A DNA stretch of 6,436 nucleotides, taken from Candidatus Aegiribacteria sp. GTDB taxonomy: Bacteria > Fermentibacterota > Fermentibacteria > Fermentibacterales > JCC-6. The stretch's first letter is position 1; each line of letters begins with the position of its first letter. Shown piece by piece: positions 1-5,081 of this stretch. The notes below the pieces were generated by a model. That model was given only the letters and a program-made list of their open reading frames with translations, was not told where the DNA came from and did no database searches. The stretch lies in assembly GCA_030638185.1 (NCBI GenBank), contig DAOWFD010000245.1, forward strand, positions 1 through 6,436, read 5' to 3'. The position numbers and the translations under genes were made by a program.

Positions 1-215
1 TAGATGATCTGAAGGCAAAGACAAGAAGGGTGATCGCGGAGGAAATATCACCTGAATATCACGTACTGCTTACCGAAGATGTAATGGGTAAGAAACACCA
101 CATCGTTTATCCGTTCGAAAAGAGTATAGGAGATATCGCCGATGCAGACATCAGGGAAATGGACCTTACGGAGATAATGACAGCTTTCATGGGAGGCGAG
201 TACGGTGTTTCTTAA
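1..215 (+). CDS. ABC transporter ATP-binding protein, C-terminal end (5' partial)
   Basis: This is the tail of a gene that begins left of the window; 70 residues are visible before the TAA at 213-215. None of the nucleotide-binding motifs (Walker A, signature, Walker B) lie in this part. The call rests on the ending, MDLTEIMTAFMGGEY, which resembles the common close of ABC-2-type exporter ATPases (an acidic helix, then a hydrophobic helix, then GGEY or GGE). It also rests on the permease gene that follows with an 11-bp overlap. Such ATPases sit on the cytoplasmic face and drive export by ATP hydrolysis. A GTG at 30 is in frame, but the frame stays open upstream to position 3, so it is not the start. 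The family call is inferred from the C-terminus and neighbours; the substrate cannot be told. Confidence 0.7.
   Translation, partial: DDLKAKTRRVIAEEISPEYHVLLTEDVMGKKHHIVYPFEKSIGDIADADIREMDLTEIMTAFMGGEYGVS
191..196 (+). promoter_or_regulatory. Ribosome binding site for the first permease, inside the ATPase gene
   Basis: GGGAGG lies 8 nt before the GTG at 205 and within the coding part of the ATPase gene. It fixes GTG 205 as the start of the permease. With the 11-bp gene overlap it suggests translational coupling, which would keep ATPase and permease amounts matched. Confidence 0.65.
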
Positions 216-903
216 GGAGTTCAAAGACACCCTGAAACAGACGGGCTTCATCATGGCCTTTCTGGCGGTAATGCCGCTGGTCTATCTTATTGATAGCTCC
301 TTATACAAAACAGGTGTTACCTTCCCTGAATACATGGCGGGTGGCTTCGCACTTCTCTGGATGATAGCGGTCGGATACCTGGCTTACAACATGTTCAGAC
401 CGGAGGAGAAGGATAACGCAGTTGAATACATTCTGTCTTTGCCAATCAGCCGCTGGAAACTGCTGATCTGTAAGACTGTCCCGCGGGTGGCAGTCCTTCT
501 TGCACTGAATCTCCTTATATCAAGTCTCGGCAGCGGTTATCTCTGGTTCTACAACCTGACCGGGCTGTTGGCTTTCGTTATTTTCTCTCAGGTTTGCGGT
601 TTTACACTCGGAATAGTCGGTCGAAAGAGCTGGATAGCAAGACTGATGCTGTTCGTTATGACGATCTGCGTTTTCATTATTAACAGTATGCAACCCATGT
701 TAATCTCATGGGACAATAGTACCTTTGCTACCTCACTGCCGTACATTCTTGTGGAATTCTCGCTTCTCGCGTTGATATTGGTTCCCATGTACAGAACCTG
801 GGATCTTAAGCCAGTTCGAGGTAGGGAACTATCACTTGCAAAGATGGCGATAGTACCGCTGATCGTCCTTGCATTTCCAGTTGTATACCTGTTTTCATCA
901 TGA
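205..903 (+). CDS. ABC-2-type transporter permease, first of two paralogues
   Basis: This 232-residue protein is very hydrophobic. Membrane segments are judged by eye at about 14-30, 45-64, 95-115, 119-138, 146-163, 177-196 and 213-230. Between the second and third lies a charged cytoplasmic-looking loop, YNMFRPEEKD, followed by EYILSLPISRWKL (74-86). An acidic pair followed by LSLP(I/V)SRW is typical of ABC-2 permeases of the group that includes NosY-like proteins, where this loop is thought to contact the ATPase. The GTG start at 205 is chosen for its strong ribosome binding site and because the next gene has a closely matching N-terminus (MFLKEFKDTL against MWVRELRETL). It overlaps the upstream ATPase gene by 11 bp. 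It should act in the inner membrane as one transmembrane subunit of an exporter. The substrate is unknown. Confidence 0.85.
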   Translation: MFLKEFKDTLKQTGFIMAFLAVMPLVYLIDSSLYKTGVTFPEYMAGGFALLWMIAVGYLAYNMFRPEEKDNAVEYILSLPISRWKLLICKTVPRVAVLLALNLLISSLGSGYLWFYNLTGLLAFVIFSQVCGFTLGIVGRKSWIARLMLFVMTICVFIINSMQPMLISWDNSTFATSLPYILVEFSLLALILVPMYRTWDLKPVRGRELSLAKMAIVPLIVLAFPVVYLFSS

Positions 904-945
904 TGGAATTTACAGTCTTCACTGCAATTAGTTGGAAGGTAAGAT

Positions 946-1752
946 ATGTGGGTTAGAGAATTGCGGGAAACACTCAGGCAGACGATTTTCATTATGGCAT
1001 TCTTCATTCTGATTCCGCTGCTGTATCTGACGGACCAGGCAGTCTACAGTACCGGCCTCACTTTTATGGAGTACTTGTCCAACGGGTTGGATCTGTTCAT
1101 CCTGATAACTGCATTCTACCTGGCTTACAATATGTTCAAGGCTGAAGAGAGGGATGGGGCAACGGAGTATCTTCTTTCACTTCCAATCAGTCGTTGGAGC
1201 CTTTTCAGGTACAAGGTCATACCACGGGTAGCTGTTCTAACGATCTTGTTCATGATGGGGTCTATTGTAAACGATCTTCGAATATCAGATGGATCTGTTC
1301 TGGGTATGATATTCGTCTATTGGAGAGTTGGTATACTTTACCTGATGGGATTCATCATTTTCGTCCAGATATGTGGATTCATGCTGGGTCTGGCAGGTCG
1401 GGAAAGCTGGTCGATAAGACTCATGCTTCTGGCCATGGTATTATGTGTATGGCAATTTGGAACCTTTACACTGGTTATTCAGCAGATTGTTCGGAAAGTA
1501 TTTGGCTGGTGGGCGGAAATGAGGTTCTTTTGCTCTCTTGGGAAAAACGGTCGGTTACTTATAGATTTTGCGATATTCTTCGCTTTACTGTGGTACATTC
1601 TTAAACCCCTCTGCGGGATCTGGGATCTCAAACCGATGAGAGCCAGGGAAATCTGGTTCCAGAGAAGGGCAGCGTTCCCAATGCTTGTTTTCCTGCTGCT
1701 CTTTGTACAGCGGTTGCTGGTATATCCTCATTCAATTTACCTGTGGTTATAA
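946..1752 (+). CDS. ABC-2-type transporter permease, second of two paralogues
   Basis: This 268-residue integral membrane protein is a diverged copy of the gene before it. By eye about half of the first 104 residues are identical. Shared blocks are TFIMAF-like in the first segment, YLAYNMF (58-64), EYLLSLPISRW (74-84), PRVAVL (93-98), CGF (143-145) and WDLKP (226-230). It is 36 residues longer than its partner: about 12 extra before CGF, about 15 between CGF and WDLKP, and about 9 at the C-terminus. The ATG at 946 has GGAAGG at 934-939, 6 nt away, and sits 42 bp after the first permease. The two permeases most likely form a heterodimer with the ATPase encoded upstream. Homodimers of each, sharing one ATPase, are the alternative. 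The substrate is unknown. Confidence 0.85.
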   Translation: MWVRELRETLRQTIFIMAFFILIPLLYLTDQAVYSTGLTFMEYLSNGLDLFILITAFYLAYNMFKAEERDGATEYLLSLPISRWSLFRYKVIPRVAVLTILFMMGSIVNDLRISDGSVLGMIFVYWRVGILYLMGFIIFVQICGFMLGLAGRESWSIRLMLLAMVLCVWQFGTFTLVIQQIVRKVFGWWAEMRFFCSLGKNGRLLIDFAIFFALLWYILKPLCGIWDLKPMRAREIWFQRRAAFPMLVFLLLFVQRLLVYPHSIYLWL

Positions 1753-1790
1753 TCGCATTGGTCGAGAATATGACCTTTTCAATATAGAAC

Positions 1791-1804
1791 AGACCTGGAG
1801 GTCT
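1791..1804 (+). promoter_or_regulatory. Ribosome binding site inside a short inverted repeat
   Basis: AGACCTGGAGGTCT holds a 5-bp stem (AGACC with GGTCT) closed by a TGGA loop. The GGAGGT at 1797-1802, 7 nt before the ATG at 1810, makes up half of it. It is a good ribosome binding site and confirms that start. The hairpin could partly hide the site, but the stem is short and may have no effect. Confidence 0.5.
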
Positions 1805-1809
1805 TTAAT

Positions 1810-2892
1810 ATGAAGATGATTACCGGAGTATCCATATCGATTTTTCTTTCAGTAATGAGCTTTGCGTGCGGGAAGAATCCTGCTCCGGAAACGGAAACCC
1901 TTGAAACTGAAACAGCAGTAGAACAACCCGATACACTTGCCCAATGGGTCTCGTGGGCGGAGGAGAGCGGTGAAGGATTCTGGGAGGATGGAAGCCACCG
2001 TTTTCAACTGAGTGAAGCTGAGGTTTACGGGGGGCAAGAGATGCCGCCGTTCTACAATGTTGAAGGATTTTCCTTCAGAGGAGATACAATGTACATCAGT
2101 GATCCTGCGGATCAAGCCCTGGTGGCAGTTTCCCTCACGACCGGGGAACGGCTCTGGAAGGTTGGCGAACCGGGGGAGGGACCCGGACACTTCAATGGTA
2201 TAGGTGAAGTAGCGGCAGGCTCTTCAAGGATAGCCGTATGCGATATGTCCAACAACAGAATTTCACTGCTTAGCCATTCAGGTGAGTTCATTACCGATAT
2301 ATCTATTCAGTGTCCTTTCGATGTGACGTGGAAAGGCGACACTCTTTTTGCACTCAGTCTTGCCGAGGAAAAACCGCTTAACATGTACGATATTAGCGGT
2401 GAGTTTATTGCTGCATGTGGTGAACTGCCCGAAGAGATAAAGTATCTGAGCTACGCTAACAGACACCTCCATGGTGTGATGGCTCGGGATGGAAGCGTTC
2501 TGGTGATATCCAGGTTCCTTTCCGGAATCTGGAAAATTGACCCTGTGACCGGTTCAACCGAGCTGTTCTCGGAGACCGTTTTCCCACAGGGGGAAATGGT
2601 AAATGATCTGCAGAGCGGAGGATTCATGGTTCTTTGCAGGGATATCTTCATCGGCCCCGATGGCATGGTGAACGTTATCCTTCCAATGTTCACGGAGGAG
2701 GGTGGCAGGCTTTCCGATGGTGGTGAGCCGCAGATGACAACGGTAATCCACAGGTACAGCAAGGACGGAGAGTACCTGGACAGCTGGGCACTGAATGGCA
2801 CTGTAGGTATTGCGCTGATGCACGGAGGACAACTCTTTACGGTTGACAGATATGCCGACGGAGTTGTAATTGCTCACAATATTACCCGCTGA
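1810..2892 (+). CDS. Probable lipoprotein with six-bladed beta-propeller (NHL-like) fold
   Basis: This 360-residue protein starts with Met-Lys and a hydrophobic stretch (about 4-19), then Cys20. The preceding residues, SFA, are a loose match to a lipobox, so lipid attachment is likely but not certain. A Glu/Thr/Pro-rich linker (about 22-42) follows, as in many anchored lipoproteins. From about 80 onward come repeated short strands with turns such as GEPGEGPGHFNG (119-130), DMSNNRISLLSHSGEF (145-160), YDISGEFI (193-200) and YSKDGEYLDSW (316-326). These resemble NHL-type blades in proteins annotated as 6-bladed beta-propellers. The Trp-rich segment before the propeller (46-58) is unassigned. 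No catalytic motif is seen. The protein would sit outside the cytoplasm and probably binds a ligand or protein. It lies 57 bp after the permeases and may be cotranscribed; a link to the exporter is inference only. Confidence 0.7.
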   Translation: MKMITGVSISIFLSVMSFACGKNPAPETETLETETAVEQPDTLAQWVSWAEESGEGFWEDGSHRFQLSEAEVYGGQEMPPFYNVEGFSFRGDTMYISDPADQALVAVSLTTGERLWKVGEPGEGPGHFNGIGEVAAGSSRIAVCDMSNNRISLLSHSGEFITDISIQCPFDVTWKGDTLFALSLAEEKPLNMYDISGEFIAACGELPEEIKYLSYANRHLHGVMARDGSVLVISRFLSGIWKIDPVTGSTELFSETVFPQGEMVNDLQSGGFMVLCRDIFIGPDGMVNVILPMFTEEGGRLSDGGEPQMTTVIHRYSKDGEYLDSWALNGTVGIALMHGGQLFTVDRYADGVVIAHNITR

Positions 2893-2915
2893 ATCCCGCT
2901 GTGCCATTGTCTGCA

Positions 2916-2959
2916 TCTGCTGTATATTCAGAATTCACAGTTTTGGAATTAACAGCAGA
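2916..2959 (+). promoter_or_regulatory. Nested inverted repeat in the leader of the cyclophilin gene
   Basis: TCTGCTGT (2916-2923) is matched by ACAGCAGA (2952-2959), a perfect 8-bp stem. Inside it AATTC (2932-2936) pairs with GAATT (2946-2950). The structure ends just before the AGGGA ribosome binding site at 2961-2965. It has no T-run, so it is not a classical terminator. It may be an mRNA stem that protects the message or modulates initiation, or an operator. The pairing is seen; the role is guessed. Confidence 0.4.
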
Positions 2960-2969
2960 AAGGGACATA

Positions 2970-3449
2970 ATGGCAGAAAAGTACAGCGCACCACACGAGA
3001 TGAAGATAGATAAGAACAGAACCTATTCAGTTAAAATTGAAACTGATCAAGGCGCGATAGAGCTGGAACTCTTTCCTGAGTACGCCCCGAAGACAGTGAA
3101 CAATTTCATCTGTCTTGCTAAGGATTGCTATTACGACGGGATTATCTTTCACAGGGTTATTCCCAATTTCATGATACAGGGCGGAGACCCCACCGGAACG
3201 GGCAGGGGAGGTCCAGGGTACAATTTTGAGGACGAGTTTGCTGGAAACCCCCTGAAACATGAAACCGGTTCATTGTCCATGGCTAATTCCGGACCTGGCA
3301 CCAACGGAAGCCAGTTCTTCATTACGCATTGCCCCCAGCCTCATCTGAACGGGAAGCACACCGTTTTCGGTAAGGTTACAGAGGGTCAGGATGTGGTGGA
3401 TGCAATCCGTCAGGGCGATGTGATGATAAAGGTCTCGGTAGCTGACTGA
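2970..3449 (+). CDS. Cyclophilin-type peptidyl-prolyl cis-trans isomerase
   Basis: This 159-residue single-domain cyclophilin would catalyse cis-trans isomerisation of prolyl bonds during protein folding. Matched to human cyclophilin A, the active site is complete: Arg62 (R55), Phe67 and Met68 (F60, M61) and Gln70 (Q63) in FHRVIPNFMIQGGD; Ala105 (A101); Phe117 (F113) in NGSQFFI; Leu126 and His130 (L122, H126) in HLNGKH. The position of Trp121, important for cyclosporin binding, is His125, a substitution also known in other bacterial cyclophilins. There is no signal peptide, so it should be cytoplasmic. The ATG at 2970 is chosen because AGGGA lies 4 nt upstream and the cyclophilin fold begins soon after. 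An in-frame GTG at 2901 would add 23 unmatched residues across the inverted repeat. It lies 77 bp after the lipoprotein gene with no evident functional link. Confidence 0.95.
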   Translation: MAEKYSAPHEMKIDKNRTYSVKIETDQGAIELELFPEYAPKTVNNFICLAKDCYYDGIIFHRVIPNFMIQGGDPTGTGRGGPGYNFEDEFAGNPLKHETGSLSMANSGPGTNGSQFFITHCPQPHLNGKHTVFGKVTEGQDVVDAIRQGDVMIKVSVAD

Positions 3450-3462
3450 GGATTCCTGATCG

Positions 3463-3495
3463 AAGATATTCAACTTAGCAGAATATTTTTTATTT
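3463..3495 (+). terminator. Possible intrinsic terminator after the cyclophilin gene
   Basis: AAGATATTC (3463-3471) pairs with GAATATTTT (3481-3489), nine pairs with one G-T, around a 9-nt loop. The descending arm runs into six T residues (3486-3491), then ATTT. It begins 13 bp after the TGA. The stem is AT-rich and so weak, which suggests partial termination before the zinc-ribbon gene. Confidence 0.4.
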
Positions 3496-3530
3496 GTATT
3501 AAGCACTGTACCAAGTAGGGAAGGATAGAG

Positions 3531-4700
3531 ATGCCTGAAGAGAATAACGGCGGCACTGAACCCATAGAAGGATCTGTTGATGTTCCTCAGAACGCTAAAA
3601 GTACTGAACCTGTTGAAGAACCTGTGGAAACACCTGTTGAGAGTACTGTTGCGGTCGATGCTAAACCCGATATTCATGAGATAAACTGCACTAACTGCGG
3701 TGCACCTCTCTCATATATGGAGGGTGAGGCTGTTATTACCTGCGAGTACTGCGGTACGACAACAATGCTTGCCGGTTACGACAACATTGTAACAGTTGAG
3801 TCGCATTTTCTTCTTCCTCCCAAAGTCGGGCGTGATGAAGCCATCGGCATTGCCTCGGGATGGCTTAAAAAGGGTTTCTACAAATCGAAGGATCTTCCCA
3901 ACAAGGTAACCTGGAGAAAGACGGAAGCCAGAGTTCTTCCTTACTGGATTGTCCGATGCACCGGCAATACCCGCTGGAGCGGCATGCAGAAAAGGACAAA
4001 AACAGTCGGTGAAGGCAAAAATAAAGCGACAAAGACATTCTGGGAACCTGTTCAGGGGCGGATCACCGAGGATTACACATGGCCCGTATACGCCAGGGAG
4101 GATACTTCGGAATTCTGGGGAATTCGGAATATAGAACCTGGTAAGCAGTGTGTATTTCCGGACTGGGGAAAGTTTATCTTCAGACTCGGGGGCTCGAAAA
4201 AAGCCCCTAACAAGAATCTTTTAGAGGGTAAGATGGATTTCTCCATCGATGAGTTGAAGAAAGCCAATATGCAGGAGCACATCATCAACGGACAGATCAT
4301 TCAGGAAAGAGCCGAGAGTTCTGCCAGGAACAGGATAATTGAACTACATCAGCAGAAGGCTGAGAGCAAGGCTACAAAGATTACCGACATAGATACAATT
4401 ATTGATGTCCAGGGTGTTGATCTCGTTTACGTTCCCATCTGGGAGCTTGTATACAGCTTTGCTGGCAAGGATTACAATGTACTGGTGGATGCAAGCCGCC
4501 AGGAAGTTCTCTCAGGTGAGGCGCCTGTGGGCAAATGGGCAAAAGCAACCATCTTCGACATTATCTTCCTCTTGATAGCAGCCATTTTTGCAGCTTTAGG
4601 CGTTACATCCGATGGCGCTGCATGGCCCTGGATAGCAACTGGAATATTCGGCGGAAGCGCTATCGCCTACTCCGTCTGGACAGCAACCATGAAGGAGTGA
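3531..4700 (+). CDS. Zinc-ribbon membrane protein of unknown function
   Basis: This 389-residue protein has three parts. Residues 1-48 are acidic and Pro-rich, with PVE repeats, and look disordered. Residues 51-80 form a zinc ribbon, with CTNC (53-56) and CEYC (71-74) as the four ligands. The middle (about 100-335) is soluble-looking; it holds LPYWIVRCTGNTRWSG (136-151), a Lys/Thr-rich stretch, EPVQG (172-176), a Gln/Glu/Lys-rich helix (about 246-282), and VYVPIWELVYSFAGKDYNV (299-317) with LVDASRQEVLSGEAP. The order ribbon, PYW, W-S-G, VP-W, then SGE-P recalls bacterial proteins often annotated only as zinc-ribbon domain proteins, sometimes mislabelled PriA-like. Two membrane segments follow (about 340-357 and 364-383), so the ribbon probably faces the cytoplasm. 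The ATG at 3531 has GGGAAGGA at 3518-3525. It is well supported as a gene; its role is unknown. Confidence 0.85.
   Translation: MPEENNGGTEPIEGSVDVPQNAKSTEPVEEPVETPVESTVAVDAKPDIHEINCTNCGAPLSYMEGEAVITCEYCGTTTMLAGYDNIVTVESHFLLPPKVGRDEAIGIASGWLKKGFYKSKDLPNKVTWRKTEARVLPYWIVRCTGNTRWSGMQKRTKTVGEGKNKATKTFWEPVQGRITEDYTWPVYAREDTSEFWGIRNIEPGKQCVFPDWGKFIFRLGGSKKAPNKNLLEGKMDFSIDELKKANMQEHIINGQIIQERAESSARNRIIELHQQKAESKATKITDIDTIIDVQGVDLVYVPIWELVYSFAGKDYNVLVDASRQEVLSGEAPVGKWAKATIFDIIFLLIAAIFAALGVTSDGAAWPWIATGIFGGSAIAYSVWTATMKE
3609..3656 (+). repeat. 12-nt in-frame tandem repeat (PVE motif)
   Basis: Four 12-nt units begin at 3609, 3621, 3633 and 3645. The first three start CCTGTKGA and encode PVEE, PVET and PVES; the fourth is degenerate (TVAV). 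The repeat lies in the disordered N-terminal part of the zinc-ribbon protein, so its copy number can change without breaking the frame. Confidence 0.7.
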
Positions 4701-4980
4701 AAGACAATCCAATCCTGTTTCAACTTGAGTCGGTAAAGCCTGGGATAGTCTTTCGGCCAGGGTTCCCAGGTTACTATTCCATGTTCGTTTATCTCGACAT
4801 GGATGTACATGGAATCAGGAAAAGCCGTCACGTACACTTCTAGAATTTTCTCTCCTGAATGTGGAACACATCATGAGTGCCGGGATAAAGCATGAGGGCA
4901 TGCTCTACTTCTGTACAGTAATTATTCGACAAATGAGACTCTATACACACACAAAGGACATACAAGTCATTGGTAATTAA
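4667..4980 (-). pseudogene. Possible frameshifted minus-strand gene remnant
   Basis: Two open minus-strand stretches in different frames sit end to end. The upstream one (4980 down to 4840) reads ...CTEVEHALMLYPGTHDVFHI then ends at TAG. The downstream one (4870 down to 4667) reads SGEKILEVYVTAFPDS, then MYIHVEINEHGIVTWEPW and PKDYPRLYRLKLKQDWIV, and ends at TAG inside the 3' end of the zinc-ribbon gene. The text is protein-like, with balanced composition and Trp/Pro/Tyr-rich motifs. A one-base shift near 4845-4865 would join the frames. No ribosome binding site or good start is seen, and the reverse + frame is also open over part of it, so chance is a real alternative. No family is recognised. 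If real, it is a decayed gene convergent with the zinc-ribbon gene. Confidence 0.3.
4776..4815. repeat. 9-bp perfect inverted repeat
   Basis: ATTCCATGT (4776-4784) and ACATGGAAT (4807-4815) are exact reverse complements 22 nt apart. A direct copy of ACATGGA also starts at 4797, 10 bp before the one in the right arm. It could be an operator or an RNA stem, or simply repeated codons if the minus-strand remnant was once coding. Confidence 0.4.
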
Positions 4981-5000
4981 TTATATACAATTGCATATCG

Positions 5001-5022
5001 CCGGAAAAATTGCGATTTTCGG
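5001..5022. terminator. Weak AT-rich hairpin upstream of the RND gene
   Basis: CCGGAAA (5001-5007) pairs with TTTTCGG (5016-5022), seven pairs with one G-T, around an 8-nt loop, followed by TTTCATTT. It could be a weak + strand terminator for the zinc-ribbon message, although it lies 300 bp beyond that gene. On the minus strand the A-rich arm gives a similar signal. Confidence 0.25.
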
Positions 5023-5057
5023 TTTCATTTAGTATTTTTAACCGATAAAATATCAGA

Positions 5058-5081
5058 ATGAACGGGGGGTTATCCCGGTGA
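5058..5081 (+). CDS. Possible seven-codon leader ORF overlapping the RND start
   Basis: ATG at 5058 opens the peptide MNGGLSR and stops at TGA 5079-5081, overlapping the RND start in the sequence GTGA. The overlap is the classical arrangement for translational coupling. No good ribosome binding site precedes the ATG, and an ORF this short arises easily by chance. Confidence 0.2.
   Translation: MNGGLSR

Larger units (their letters stand above)
4701..5077. other. Gene-poor gap before the RND gene
   Basis: No convincing intact gene lies in these 377 bp. The left two thirds hold the possible minus-strand remnant, a 9-bp inverted repeat (4776-4784 with 4807-4815) and a 6-bp perfect hairpin AGCATG-AGGG-CATGCT (4889-4904). 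From about 4970 the sequence turns AT-rich and carries the hairpin at 5001-5022 and the leader of the RND gene. A poor sigma-70-like pair, TTGCGA (5010-5015) and TATTTT (5033-5038) with 17 nt between, could be the RND promoter; support is weak. Confidence 0.5.

Noticed and set aside
588..1007. Minus-strand open frame across the permease junction
   Set aside because: It lies antisense to both permease genes, has no ribosome binding site, and its translation has no recognisable motif.
1760..1779. GGTC/GACC hairpin followed by TTTT after the second permease
   Set aside because: The stem is only 4 bp with an 8-nt loop, too weak to call a terminator.
2901..2969. GTG-started extension of the cyclophilin
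   Set aside because: The added 23 residues match nothing in cyclophilins, run across a perfect inverted repeat, and lack a good ribosome binding site. The ATG at 2970 has one.
4535..4843. + strand open frame overlapping the end of the zinc-ribbon gene
   Set aside because: Most of it is out of frame inside a well-supported gene and it has no ribosome binding site. The part beyond 4700 reads less convincingly than the minus strand, though not decisively.
4947..4957. Short AC dinucleotide run
   Set aside because: It has too few copies to be a meaningful microsatellite.
4965..5060. AT-rich stretch considered as an origin or attachment site
   Set aside because: No DnaA-box cluster, iterons, flanking direct repeats or integrase gene are seen. 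It fits an ordinary promoter and leader region.
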